This document shows, one piece after another, positions 1 to 8,261 of a stretch of DNA of 64,000 nucleotides; position 1 is the first letter of the stretch; every line of letters begins with the position of its first letter. The position numbers and the translations under genes are program-made. The stretch comes from Flavobacteriaceae bacterium. Its GTDB lineage: Bacteria > Bacteroidota > Bacteroidia > Flavobacteriales > Flavobacteriaceae. The notes under the pieces are model-generated. The model worked only from the letters and a program-made list of their open reading frames with translations. It did no database searches and was not told the origin of the DNA. Location of the stretch: NCBI GenBank assembly GCA_018657955.1, contig JABHWD010000020.1, positions 256,891-320,890 on the forward strand, in the 5' to 3' direction.

Positions 1-2
1 AT

Positions 3-1010
3 GATGAACTAATTGTAGGTGAATCTATAAAAGAATTGATTAATAATAGATTTTTAGCAAAAGCCGACTTATTTACTTACAATGTTGGTCTAACTTCGTT
101 AGTTGTTGGTCCTAATGGGGATTATACAGTTAAATCTTCTGAAGATCTTTATACTAATAATGATATGCTGTCTAAATTAGTTCTTGCATATGAAGAAAAA
201 TGTATGAATAAAAAAACATTGATTTTTAATAATGGGATTAATACATCCCTAATTGTTTATGATACTTTTAAAAATGCTGGTTTTCCGATTAAACATTTAG
301 ACAATACTGCAACAAAAAAAGATCGAGCAGATATTTTGAAATGGTTTAAAAAAACACCTAATGCAATTCTAACGTCAGTCAGTATTTTAACAACTGGATT
401 CGACGAGCCTACAGTTGAAAGCATCCTTATTAATAGAGCTACAAAATCCTTAACACTATATTATCAAATGATTGGAAGAGGATCAAGAATTCTAGATAAT
501 AAATTAAGATTTGATGTAATAGATTTAGGAAATAATTTCTATAGGTTTGGTGAGTGGGGATCAGATATAAATTGGCAACAAATTTTCAAATTTCCAGATA
601 ATTATTTAGATAATGTTATTTCAGATGAAGAAATTGAGAGCCGTTTTAGATATGAAATGCCTGAAGAACTTCAATTACTTTTTACAAATTCAGAAAATTT
701 ATATTTCGATGTTAATGAGGTTTATGTTAATTCTATAAGAAATGGTAAATCTTCCAAAATTGTCTTACAAAAAGCAATTGAACATCATTCAAGAATGTGT
801 GTAGAAAATTCTAATGATGTTTACGATGCTCTTAATCTAATTAAAGAACTTAATGATGAAATAGATTATCTAATAAAAAGGTATTCAAAATGTATTAGCA
901 AAAGCACTCCTAATTTTCTTGAGTGGCTAACTGGTGAATATAAGAAGAGATTAAGGTCATATATCAGAGTTAATTTTGATGAGGTTAAAACTTTTGTAGT
1001 AAGAAATTAA
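3..1010 (+). CDS. SF2 DEAD/DEAH-box helicase, C-terminal part (cut by window edge)
   Basis: The frame is open to the left edge (it begins ...DELIVGESIKELINNRF), so the true start lies outside the window; the TTG at 36 is only the first start-like codon. What remains is the second RecA-like domain of a superfamily 2 helicase. Visible are a KTLIFNNGI strand, the TSVSILTTGFDEP motif V region, and motif VI as QMIGRGSR, whose arginines contact ATP. A roughly 170-residue tail without a recognised domain follows. Family knowledge says such proteins unwind DNA or RNA using ATP; the exact role cannot be read from this half. It is followed 28 bases later by an unrelated lipoprotein gene on the same strand. 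Confidence 0.85.
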   Translation, partial: DELIVGESIKELINNRFLAKADLFTYNVGLTSLVVGPNGDYTVKSSEDLYTNNDMLSKLVLAYEEKCMNKKTLIFNNGINTSLIVYDTFKNAGFPIKHLDNTATKKDRADILKWFKKTPNAILTSVSILTTGFDEPTVESILINRATKSLTLYYQMIGRGSRILDNKLRFDVIDLGNNFYRFGEWGSDINWQQIFKFPDNYLDNVISDEEIESRFRYEMPEELQLLFTNSENLYFDVNEVYVNSIRNGKSSKIVLQKAIEHHSRMCVENSNDVYDALNLIKELNDEIDYLIKRYSKCISKSTPNFLEWLTGEYKKRLRSYIRVNFDEVKTFVVRN

Positions 1011-1038
1011 TTCCTACTTTTATATAAAATTATATTTT

Positions 1039-1446
1039 ATGAAATATTCAAACTTATTATGCTTTATATTGATTATTAGTCTTACTCTTTCTGTAAGCTG
1101 TCAACAAAAGAATAATGTCAAAACTGTTTCCGTTAACCATGAAAGCTCAATTGTTAATCCTGAAATATCATTTGGTGTTAGAGGAAATTGTGGTATGTGT
1201 AAATCTACAATTGAAAAGGCTGCATTATCTATTGATGGAGTAGAGGAGGCTTCTTGGAGTAAAGAGTTAAAAATTCTAGACATTAAAACAAAATCTAATT
1301 TAGATTCAATTACAGTTAAAATTCATCAAGCTGTAGCAGATTCTGGATACGACACTGAATTAATTTCTGCAATGGAGGAAAACTATAACAATTTGCCTGG
1401 ATGTTGTCAATATAATAGAGAAATGGCAATAACAATCAATAATTAA
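1039..1446 (+). CDS. Heavy-metal-associated (HMA) domain lipoprotein
   Basis: 135 residues. A type II signal peptide ends at Cys21 (SVSC), so the mature protein should be lipid-anchored. Residues about 43-110 resemble a heavy-metal-associated domain (ferredoxin-like fold) with the metal-binding pair C51-G-M-C54 in GNCGMCKSTIE. A second cysteine pair, LPGCCQY, sits near the C-terminus and could add ligands. HMA domains bind Cu(I) or other soft metals, so a periplasmic or outer-membrane copper chaperone or scavenger is a fair inference. No efflux pump or regulator is adjacent. The start at ATG 1039 gives a normal lipoprotein signal. Confidence 0.8.
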   Translation: MKYSNLLCFILIISLTLSVSCQQKNNVKTVSVNHESSIVNPEISFGVRGNCGMCKSTIEKAALSIDGVEEASWSKELKILDIKTKSNLDSITVKIHQAVADSGYDTELISAMEENYNNLPGCCQYNREMAITINN

Positions 1447-1481
1447 ATCTAGTATTTATAGATTAGTTTTCTTATATTTAA

Positions 1482-1733
1482 TTGGTGGGTTTTTCGTTTG
1501 AGATAGGAGGTATTTCATTAGGTTATGGATATCTTTATATGATCGGAGCATTAGTACATTTTATTCCCTCATTAGCAGTTTTGGTTAGAAGACTTCATGA
1601 TGTAGGTAAATCAGGCTGGTTCTATTTTATTGTGCTAATTCCATTAGTTGGGGCTATATGGTTATTAGTTTTATTCTGTACTGATGGAGATCAAGGTGAA
1701 AACAAATGGGGACCTAATCCTAAAGCGGCTTAA
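1482..1733 (+). pseudogene. N-terminally truncated DUF805 membrane protein
   Basis: Only the second half of a DUF805 protein is present. The frame carries the family signature PSLAVLVRRLHDVGKSGW, a hydrophobic segment, and the closing GENKWGPNPK motif. Full DUF805 proteins are about 110-130 residues with further membrane helices at the N-terminus. Here a TAA at 1479-1481 directly precedes the first possible start (TTG 1482), and only 35 bases separate it from the previous gene, so the first helices are missing. The 3' end overlaps the start of the next lipoprotein gene by 50 bases. It is most likely a decaying remnant; a short functional product cannot be excluded. Confidence 0.6.
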
Positions 1734-2568
1734 AAAGATTATTATTTTTAAAATTGCATTTCTTAGTAGTTTTTTATTAGTCATCTCATGTAAAGGGGAT
1801 ATTGTTGATATACCTCCTGGAAATGATCCTAATTTTACCATAATATCTCATTCAGATCAAGGCTTTTCAACAACAAACAGAAAAGTGTCTGTATTTGGTG
1901 TTGATATATATGCTGTTCCTGAAGTCAATGACAACAAATTACTACACGCAGCAAATGTTTTAGCTCAATTTTTAGATAATAATGAAGATGGAAATGTTGA
2001 TAATCATCAAGTTCACAACAAAATGATTGAAAACAAAGCTTTTATTATTATGTGGAAAGATGATAATGATCTAGATATTGATCCTCCATATGATAGGATA
2101 GGACAAGACTTAGGTGATGATGAAACTAACCCAGATTTTGTAATAAATAATAGAGAAGGGCAATTTGATGCTTCATTAGAAGAAATATGGCATATTATTA
2201 GTCACTCTGGCTACGCATATGCTTATCCAGAGGTATTTGGAGAAAATCCTGGAACTACACTAACAAACGCTATGGATATAGCTAGAGGAGGTTTTTTTAC
2301 AGTAATACCTGATTCATATCCATCTAACGCATGGTATACATATTATGATTACACATGTGAATACGATTGTATGGCCGCTGAATACTTTTACTGGGCAATT
2401 ACATCAATTCTAGGAGCTCAGGAAAATAGGCTAAATGAAATTGGTGATGAATGGATACTAAATACCAGTAAACTTGTAGAAACTATTGATACCGCTATAT
2501 ACTCATTATTAACGATGGATGAATATAATTTCCCTACAGGACTACCTGACGGTTCTTACAGACATTAA
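1684..2568 (+). CDS. Lipoprotein of unknown function with DxNxDG-type motif
   Basis: 294 residues. The signal peptide is hydrophobic and ends in LVISC (Cys36), indicating a lipoprotein. ATG 1684 gives a long charged N-region; GTG 1696 is the only other canonical start upstream of the hydrophobic core. Residues 98-106 (DNNEDGNVD) look like a calcium-binding EF-hand or dockerin-type loop. Around residues 160-205 the stretch FDASLEEIWH, ISHSGYAYAYPEVFG and AMDIARGGFF looks highly constrained, with H170 and H174 behind an acidic pair. Two cysteines (225, 229) sit in a tyrosine-rich segment, YYDYTCEYDC. I do not recognise a characterised family. The start lies inside the DUF805 remnant, in another frame. 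Confidence 0.7.
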   Translation: MEIKVKTNGDLILKRLKKIIIFKIAFLSSFLLVISCKGDIVDIPPGNDPNFTIISHSDQGFSTTNRKVSVFGVDIYAVPEVNDNKLLHAANVLAQFLDNNEDGNVDNHQVHNKMIENKAFIIMWKDDNDLDIDPPYDRIGQDLGDDETNPDFVINNREGQFDASLEEIWHIISHSGYAYAYPEVFGENPGTTLTNAMDIARGGFFTVIPDSYPSNAWYTYYDYTCEYDCMAAEYFYWAITSILGAQENRLNEIGDEWILNTSKLVETIDTAIYSLLTMDEYNFPTGLPDGSYRH

Positions 2569-2669
2569 GAATACCAGATAAAGTGTTCTATAATTTATAT
2601 TATGTAAAATAGAATTTATTCTTATAGCAGAATTAGTTCTTTATAATTCTATGTGTTTCTGCCCTATTG

Positions 2670-3776
2670 TTAAATCTTGGGATTTTTTTCAACATATACT
2701 GATGTAGAAGGAAAAGCAAATTCACTATTGTGTTTATTAACTATTTCAATAATACTATAATTAATTTTCTGCTGGGCATCAATTAAATCTTCCCATTCAG
2801 GACTATTTACGTAATATAGTACCATAATATCCAAAGAACTTGCTCCAAAACTTAAAAATCTAACTCTTCCATCTTCATTTGTCATTGGATGATCATCTAC
2901 TAGTTTTTGAATATCATTTACTATATTTTTAATTTGTTCTATTGTAGTATCATACGTAAGACCAATATTAAACTTTACTCTTCTTACAGGTCTAACACCT
3001 AAATTATCTAATTCCGTATTAATAATATTCTTGTTTGGAACTGTTACTATACTTTTATCAAATGTTCTAATTCTAGTACTCCTAAAGCCTACTTTTTCAA
3101 CCATACCTGTAACACCTCCAAGAGTAATAACATCGCCAACAACAAAAGGCTTATCAAAAAAGATGGTAAACGACCCTAATAAATTTTCTATACTCTCTTT
3201 TGAAGCCAGGGCAATAGCTACACCCCCTACTCCAAGTCCAGCAATTAAAGCAGTGATGTTTACACCAAATACATTTCCAAGGACTGTAACTAGTGCAAAA
3301 ATAATTATTACAACCTTTATAAGATCAATAGCAAAAGGAATAAGTCCATCATCAACTTTACTCTCAGTTTGGGCAGCTTTATCTTTTAGTTTAATACCAA
3401 CAAAATCAACAGATCTAAGAATAGTCCAAAAAATTGAACAAATAACAGCTAGATAAAACCCTCTATCAATAACCATTTTTAATCCAAATTCAGAACTGTC
3501 AACTAAGCCCCATTCAGGCGGGAAATCAAGTGCATTTGACCCTATGTATAAAATCATTAATAAGAAAAAATAATAGAGAGGTTTTTTTAATAATGATTTT
3601 AACATATCTCTCTCGCTATCTGAGTCTTTGCTGCCAAATAATTTATGTGCAATTTTGAGCAAATATGATATGATTGGTCTGGTTATAATTAAACCAACTA
3701 TAATTACCAAAAAGAAGTATAAATAATCCTTAATAGAATTATTTAAAAATTCAATACTTAAAAATTCTAAATCCAT
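2670..3776 (-). CDS. MscS-family small-conductance mechanosensitive channel
   Basis: The frame is open to 3821, but the ATG at 3776 (MDLEFLSIEFLNN) is preferred because a membrane segment follows at a normal distance; this gives about 368 residues. There are three to four hydrophobic segments in the first half. Next comes the pore-lining helix typical of MscS (IAGLGVGGVAIALASKESI, rich in small residues), then the beta domain with the family hallmark FDKPFVVGDVITLGG and a C-terminal alpha/beta domain. MscS channels open on membrane tension and release solutes during osmotic downshock. The gene is convergent with the lipoprotein gene at 1684-2568. Confidence 0.92.
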   Translation of the reverse strand: MDLEFLSIEFLNNSIKDYLYFFLVIIVGLIITRPIISYLLKIAHKLFGSKDSDSERDMLKSLLKKPLYYFFLLMILYIGSNALDFPPEWGLVDSSEFGLKMVIDRGFYLAVICSIFWTILRSVDFVGIKLKDKAAQTESKVDDGLIPFAIDLIKVVIIIFALVTVLGNVFGVNITALIAGLGVGGVAIALASKESIENLLGSFTIFFDKPFVVGDVITLGGVTGMVEKVGFRSTRIRTFDKSIVTVPNKNIINTELDNLGVRPVRRVKFNIGLTYDTTIEQIKNIVNDIQKLVDDHPMTNEDGRVRFLSFGASSLDIMVLYYVNSPEWEDLIDAQQKINYSIIEIVNKHNSEFAFPSTSVYVEKNPKI

Positions 3777-3900
3777 ATTCTTATGATTATACTCAAAAAT
3801 AACAAAAATAATACTAACCATTTAATAATATAATTTTCTTTTATCTCTAATTAAATATTTTGTATATTAATAGCCCTATTTATTTATAATAATAAACTAT

Positions 3901-4500
3901 ATGAAAAAATTTAAATCAATTCTAGCTATTGTTATTCTTGCTGCAATAAGCTATTCATGCAATAATTCTGCTGTTCTAAAAGTGATGGAAGAACCTGAAA
4001 CTGGTATTATTGTGTCAGATGAAAATAAAGCTAAATTTGAAGATCAAATCAACACTTTCAGAACCTTTACAAAAGCATTTCATGATGAAGACATCAATCA
4101 ACTTATGAGTGTGGTTGCTGACTCTATACAATGGAGTCCTCCTGAGTATAATGGAGGCGAAACAGTTGGATACGATGGCTTTAAAGCTGTTGTCTCAACT
4201 TACTTTGAAAATTTTGATGAGATTACTTTTAACGAAGCTGAAGGTCTTATTGGATCTGATAATGCTTTCTGGTCTGGCTCTCTTTATTCAACAGGAGAAA
4301 TAAATACTGATCCTAATGTAATGAGAGTTTACGGAACATGGGTTTGTCACCATACTGAAACTGGTGCTACTGTTTATAATAAGTGGTATGCGGTTTTAGG
4401 TTTTAATGATGATGGTAAAATTGCAACATTTTCTGATTGGTTTGATGTTACTGGCATGCAAACACAAATTGAAAAATTTATGGAATCTAATCAAGATTAA
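3901..4500 (+). CDS. NTF2-like (SnoaL-type) lipoprotein, paralogue 1 of 3
   Basis: 199 residues. The signal peptide ends at Cys20 (SYSC) and is followed by NNSAV, identical at this spot to the next two genes. Residues about 46-185 fit an NTF2-like alpha+beta cone: an opening helix with FTKAFHDEDINQLMSVVADS, then strands containing WSPPEYNGGE, GYDGFKAVV and YGTWVCHHTETG. The fold binds small molecules or does varied chemistry, so function is not predictable. A periplasmic or outer-membrane location follows from the lipobox. It is first of a tandem set of three with gaps of 33 and 18 bases, probably one transcript ending at the terminator near 5700. Confidence 0.75.
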   Translation: MKKFKSILAIVILAAISYSCNNSAVLKVMEEPETGIIVSDENKAKFEDQINTFRTFTKAFHDEDINQLMSVVADSIQWSPPEYNGGETVGYDGFKAVVSTYFENFDEITFNEAEGLIGSDNAFWSGSLYSTGEINTDPNVMRVYGTWVCHHTETGATVYNKWYAVLGFNDDGKIATFSDWFDVTGMQTQIEKFMESNQD

Positions 4501-4533
4501 ATACTAATCTATTTCTAACCTCAAAAAACTATT

Positions 4534-5115
4534 ATGAAAAATTTTAAATTAATAATTGCTGTTTTAATACTTGCAACAATAAGTTATTCATGTAATAACT
4601 CAGCTGTACAAAGAATGTCTGAAAAGATAAATCCTGAAGAACCAGAAAGAGCTGTTGGGATGTCAGACTGGGCAGGTGTAGAAGATATGAAATGGCATAT
4701 TGGAACTCAAGATGCTGTTGATGTAGCAAAAAACATGGATTCTGCATGGAAAGCAAAAGATTATGAAACTATGAGGACATTTATTTCAGACACTGCTACA
4801 ATTACTGCTACTAACGGTTTTACGTTTGATTCACCTGATGAATTTATTGAAAGCAGAAAAAGACGGGATTCTGTAATAACATCTAATGGAGCAACATTTG
4901 ATTGGAAATTTACTAATTTATTCTCTGTTGATTTAGACCCGACAACAGGAGGAGAACATGTTCATGTTGATTACTATGGTATGTATACTAAAGATGGTAA
5001 AGAAGATAATTTTAGAGTTATGAATAGATATTATGTAATTGATGGAAAAATTGTCGTATGGAACTCTTATTCTCAAGAAATAATAGAACCTAAAGAGGAA
5101 ACTGAAGAAGAATAA
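4534..5115 (+). CDS. Lipoprotein, paralogue 2 of 3 (NTF2-like related)
   Basis: 193 residues. Signal peptide with lipobox Cys20 and the shared CNNSAVQRM start. It is closest to the third gene: both have a PERxVG segment, a W-x-F-x-x-L/A-FSVDLDP block, GGEHVHxD and a closing YYxIDGKxVxW. The layout (a helical N-terminal half with AKNMDSAWKAKDYETMRTFISDTATI, then beta strands) is that of a diverged NTF2-like domain. The tail is acidic (EPKEETEEE). Function unknown; it probably arose by tandem duplication and is likely co-transcribed with its neighbours. Confidence 0.72.
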   Translation: MKNFKLIIAVLILATISYSCNNSAVQRMSEKINPEEPERAVGMSDWAGVEDMKWHIGTQDAVDVAKNMDSAWKAKDYETMRTFISDTATITATNGFTFDSPDEFIESRKRRDSVITSNGATFDWKFTNLFSVDLDPTTGGEHVHVDYYGMYTKDGKEDNFRVMNRYYVIDGKIVVWNSYSQEIIEPKEETEEE

Positions 5116-5133
5116 TAATTAAATATAGAAAAA

Positions 5134-5664
5134 ATGAAAAAACTTAAATTAATTTTTACAATATCAATCCTTGCTGCTTTTGTGTATTCGTGTAACAATT
5201 CTGCTGTTCAAAGAATGATGGAAGAACCTGTAGAGCCTGAAAGATCAGTTGGATTTACAAACTGGTCAGATGATGGAGTTGAATATAAATTTCATCTAGG
5301 AACTGATGCAGCTGTTCAGGTTGTAAGAGATCTTGATAAGGTATGGTCTGATCAAGACTGGGAAGGTGTAAGAGGAATGCTTTCTGATACTGCTAAATTT
5401 TATTGGAGAAATGGAAATGTATTTTCAGTTGATGAGTTTATGACTCAAATAAGTTCTGATAGCACAGGATCTGCTACATGGAAATTCAATGGAGCTTTTT
5501 CTGTTGATTTAGATCCAACAAGAGGCGGAGAGCATGTTCATGCTGACTTTTCAGTATCTACTAAAACCGATAGCACTACTGTAAATAGAGATGTTCTCGA
5601 AAGATATTATATTATTGACGGGAAAGTTGTTACTTGGCATCAATATAGTATTGATGTAAAATAA
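5134..5664 (+). CDS. Lipoprotein, paralogue 3 of 3 (NTF2-like related)
   Basis: 176 residues. The lipobox is again at Cys20 (VYSC), followed by NNSAVQRMMEEP. It shares with paralogue 2 the order PERSVGFTNW, a helix DLDKVWSDQDWEGVRGMLSDTA, FSVDLDPTRGGEHVHAD, and YYIIDGKVVTW near the end, but lacks the acidic tail. The pattern suggests an NTF2-like pocket protein; ligand or enzyme activity cannot be told. It ends about 20 bases before a strong hairpin and T-run, so it closes the three-gene unit. Confidence 0.72.
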   Translation: MKKLKLIFTISILAAFVYSCNNSAVQRMMEEPVEPERSVGFTNWSDDGVEYKFHLGTDAAVQVVRDLDKVWSDQDWEGVRGMLSDTAKFYWRNGNVFSVDEFMTQISSDSTGSATWKFNGAFSVDLDPTRGGEHVHADFSVSTKTDSTTVNRDVLERYYIIDGKVVTWHQYSIDVK

Positions 5665-5684
5665 TCCTTCTTAAGACTAAAAGT

Positions 5685-5713
5685 AAAAAAAGCACTATAA
5701 CGGTGCTTTTTTT
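5685..5713 (+). terminator. Intrinsic terminator after the lipoprotein trio
   Basis: Perfect inverted repeat: AAAAAAAGCAC (5685-5695), a 7-base loop, then GTGCTTTTTTT (5703-5713). The GC-containing stem followed by seven T residues is a textbook rho-independent terminator for rightward transcription, 20 bases after the stop codon of the third lipoprotein. Confidence 0.85.
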
Positions 5714-5781
5714 ATTTAAAATCATAATATAATTGCGATATCGAATTGTACATTTTTTTGATAAAAATTTAGCAAAAGAAC

Positions 5782-6540
5782 ATGAAGTATAAAAATAAAA
5801 TTGTTTTGATTACAGGGAGTGGGTCTGGTATTGGGAAAGCAGCAGCATTAGCTTTTTCTAAAGAAGGCGGCACAATTATTGTTTCTGATATAAATGAAAT
5901 TAATGGTGTAAAGACTGTTTCAGAAATAATTAAAAATAATGGTAAAGCTTCTTTTTTTAAGACTGATGTATCAAATTTTGATATGGTACAAAACCTAATG
6001 GATTTCATTATTGAAAAATATGGAAGATTAGATATTGCTATTAATAATGCAGGAGTCGGCGGAGATTTTGCAAAAATAACAGATATAACTTTAGAATCAT
6101 GGGATAAAACCATGTCTGTAAATTCTTCAGGTGTGTTTTATTGTATAAAAACTCAAATTCCTATAATGTTAAAGCAAGGTAAGGGAGTTATTTTAAATAC
6201 TTCTTCAATTGCTGGAATCAGAGGGTTGCCAAATGCTATTGCTTATTCCGCAAGTAAACATGCAGTTATAGGTATTACAAAAACTGCAGCTATGGAATAT
6301 GCTAAGAATAACATTCGAGTTAATGCTCTTTGTCCAGTATTCACTATCACCCCAATGTTTGACCCTGAAGCTATGGATAAATTAAAAGATGGTATCTCTG
6401 AAAGACTAAAAGCAAGTATTCCTATGAAACGTTTTGCAAATGTAATGGAGCAAGTTAATACTATGTTATGGCTTTGTTCAGATGAGGCAAGTTTTATAAC
6501 TGGTCAAGCAATTTCAGTTGACGGAGGGATAACTGCATAG
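5782..6540 (+). CDS. Short-chain dehydrogenase/reductase (SDR)
   Basis: 252 residues, the usual classical SDR length. The cofactor motif TGSGSGIG is at 11-18, NNAG at 88-91, a catalytic serine in NTSSIAG near 141, and the YxxxK pair at Tyr155 and Lys159. The end, GQAISVDGG, is typical of FabG- and glucose-dehydrogenase-like SDRs. It oxidises or reduces an alcohol/carbonyl with NAD(P)H. Asp36 at the end of the second strand (SDINEI) suggests a preference for NAD(H). It stands alone after the lipoprotein terminator and converges on the prohibitin gene. The substrate cannot be read from sequence. Confidence 0.85.
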   Translation: MKYKNKIVLITGSGSGIGKAAALAFSKEGGTIIVSDINEINGVKTVSEIIKNNGKASFFKTDVSNFDMVQNLMDFIIEKYGRLDIAINNAGVGGDFAKITDITLESWDKTMSVNSSGVFYCIKTQIPIMLKQGKGVILNTSSIAGIRGLPNAIAYSASKHAVIGITKTAAMEYAKNNIRVNALCPVFTITPMFDPEAMDKLKDGISERLKASIPMKRFANVMEQVNTMLWLCSDEASFITGQAISVDGGITA

Positions 6541-6592
6541 ATAAATTATTGTATCTAAGAGTGTGAGCCTAGAAACCTAAGCACTAAACTTA

Positions 6593-6630
6593 ATTACGAG
6601 ATAGAATTTAAGCAAATCCTATCTCGTAAT
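6593..6630. terminator. Bidirectional hairpin between convergent genes
   Basis: A perfect 12-base inverted repeat, ATTACGAGATAG (6593-6604) and CTATCTCGTAAT (6619-6630), with a 14-base loop, lies between the convergent SDR and prohibitin genes. There is no clean T-run on either side, so termination is inferred from position and symmetry. Confidence 0.55.
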
Positions 6631-6637
6631 AACTTAT

Positions 6638-7453
6638 TTAATTGTTTCCTAATATTAATGGCAACCCATCTTCCCCGCCACCTATAACTACAACTTTCGC
6701 ATTTGGAGATAGAGCTAGCTTTAAAGTTGCTTCGATTCCTTTATCTTTTAAAATATTTGAAGTTAGAGAAGCAGCCAGAATTCTGTTTGCATCAGCTTTA
6801 CCTTTTGCTTCAATTCTTTGTTTTTCAGCTTCTTTTTCTGCCACCTCCAGTTTAAAATCATATTCTTCAGATGATTGTTCTTGTTTTAATTTTCTCTCAA
6901 TTGCTTCATTCATTGATGCCGGCAAGGTTACATCTCTTACTAAAACCTCATTTAATTGAATGTATTGATCTGAAACAATTTTCTTAGTCTCTTCATAAAT
7001 CTCTATTTGAATTGCATCTCTTTTTGTTGAATATAATTCTTGTGGGGTATATCTACCTACGACACTTCTTGCAGCTGATCTTATTGCAGGTAAAAGTATT
7101 CTTTGTTTATACGCCTCACTCTTTTCTTGATGTAGCCTTCCTAAGTTTGCATAGTCTGGTTGAAACCATGCTGAAACTTCAAGTTTTATATCTAATCCAT
7201 TTGATGATAGCACATTCATTTTTTCAAATACTTCTTGTTGTCTAACCTCATATATATAGACTTTATTCCAAGGAAGTACTAGCTTAAATCCCTCACCCAT
7301 TGCTGGTTGATCAGTAACCACACCTCCTGCAAAAACTCTATACAAAACTCCTGCTTCACCAGGGCCTATAGTTACAAATGATTTAGCTAAAATTAACATA
7401 CTAAACGTTGCGAAAATTAACAACGGTATTCCTACTCTTGGTATTTTATTCAT
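6638..7453 (-). CDS. Prohibitin-like SPFH/Band 7 membrane protein
   Basis: 271 residues. One N-terminal transmembrane segment (about 9-24) is followed by an SPFH/prohibitin domain: ITIGPGEAGVLYRVFAGG-type start, LPWNKVYIYEVRQQE, and a helical region with AIRSAARSVVGRYTPQELYSTKR. The C-terminal part is a charged coiled coil (EVAEKEAEKQRIEAKGKADANRIL), then a glycine-rich tail. Prohibitins form large ring assemblies in the inner membrane and modulate proteases or membrane organisation. It begins 25 bases after fabG ends on the same strand, so it may be the last gene of the lipid A operon. Confidence 0.88.
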   Translation of the reverse strand: MNKIPRVGIPLLIFATFSMLILAKSFVTIGPGEAGVLYRVFAGGVVTDQPAMGEGFKLVLPWNKVYIYEVRQQEVFEKMNVLSSNGLDIKLEVSAWFQPDYANLGRLHQEKSEAYKQRILLPAIRSAARSVVGRYTPQELYSTKRDAIQIEIYEETKKIVSDQYIQLNEVLVRDVTLPASMNEAIERKLKQEQSSEEYDFKLEVAEKEAEKQRIEAKGKADANRILAASLTSNILKDKGIEATLKLALSPNAKVVVIGGGEDGLPLILGNN

Positions 7454-7478
7454 TTTGTTATTTTTTAATATTAATAAT

Positions 7479-8225
7479 TTATGTTAGTAATCCTCCATCG
7501 ATATTTAATACTTGACCTGTCACATAGGATGACATATCACTAGCTAACCAAACACATGCATTAGCAACATCTACAGGAGTTCCTCCTCTTTTAAGAGGAA
7601 TTGAATTTCTCCAATTATCTATAATTTTTTCATCTAATTTTTTAGTCATTTCAGTTTCTATAAAACCTGGGGCAATAACATTACATCGTATATTTCTTGA
7701 GCCTAATTCTAATGCAATAGATTTTGAAAACCCAATAATACCTGCTTTTGAAGCAGCGTAGTTTGATTGTCCTGCATTTCCTTTTACTCCTACAACTGAA
7801 CTCATGTTTATTATTGACCCACTTCTTTGTTTTAACATGATTTTTTGAACAGCTTTTGTCATATTAAATACTGAATTTAAATTAACCTTTATAACTTGGT
7901 TAAAGTCTTCCTCTTGCATTCGCATTAACAGATTATCTTTAGTAATACCTGCATTATTAACTAAAATATCAATATTGTCAAAATCTGTGTTTATTTTTTC
8001 AATAAGTTTTATTGAATCACTATAATTAGCTGCATCTGATTGGTAGGCTATAGCTTTTACTCCTAAGCTATTTAATTCTTTTTCAAATTCTTTAGCTAAT
8101 TCGACAGATTTACTAAAAGTAAATGCAACATTAGCGCCATTTAATGCAAACACTTTGGCTATACCCTTCCCTATGCCTCTTGAAGCGCCAGTTATTATTG
8201 CTGTTTTTCCTTTTAGTAATTTCAT
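7479..8225 (-). CDS. fabG: 3-oxoacyl-[acyl-carrier-protein] reductase
   Basis: 248 residues, matching FabG. TGASRGIG at 12-19, NNAG at 90-93, catalytic Ser in MSSVVG near 142-143, Tyr156 and Lys160. The segment NNAGITKDNLLMRM is a strong FabG signature because it tracks the NADPH-dependent enzyme of fatty acid synthesis, and the protein ends GQVLNIDGGL. It reduces 3-oxoacyl-ACP in the cytoplasm. Position downstream of sucD and the lpx genes, by 36 bases, fits a role in supplying acyl chains for lipid A and phospholipids. Confidence 0.9.
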   Translation of the reverse strand: MKLLKGKTAIITGASRGIGKGIAKVFALNGANVAFTFSKSVELAKEFEKELNSLGVKAIAYQSDAANYSDSIKLIEKINTDFDNIDILVNNAGITKDNLLMRMQEEDFNQVIKVNLNSVFNMTKAVQKIMLKQRSGSIINMSSVVGVKGNAGQSNYAASKAGIIGFSKSIALELGSRNIRCNVIAPGFIETEMTKKLDEKIIDNWRNSIPLKRGGTPVDVANACVWLASDMSSYVTGQVLNIDGGLLT

Positions 8226-8261
8226 ATAAAATATGATTAAAATTAATAAAATATAATTTTA

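Noticed and set aside
3031-3456. 141-codon plus-strand ORF inside the mscS gene
   Set aside because: Opposite-strand shadow of a clear MscS channel; no signal, motif or start context of its own.
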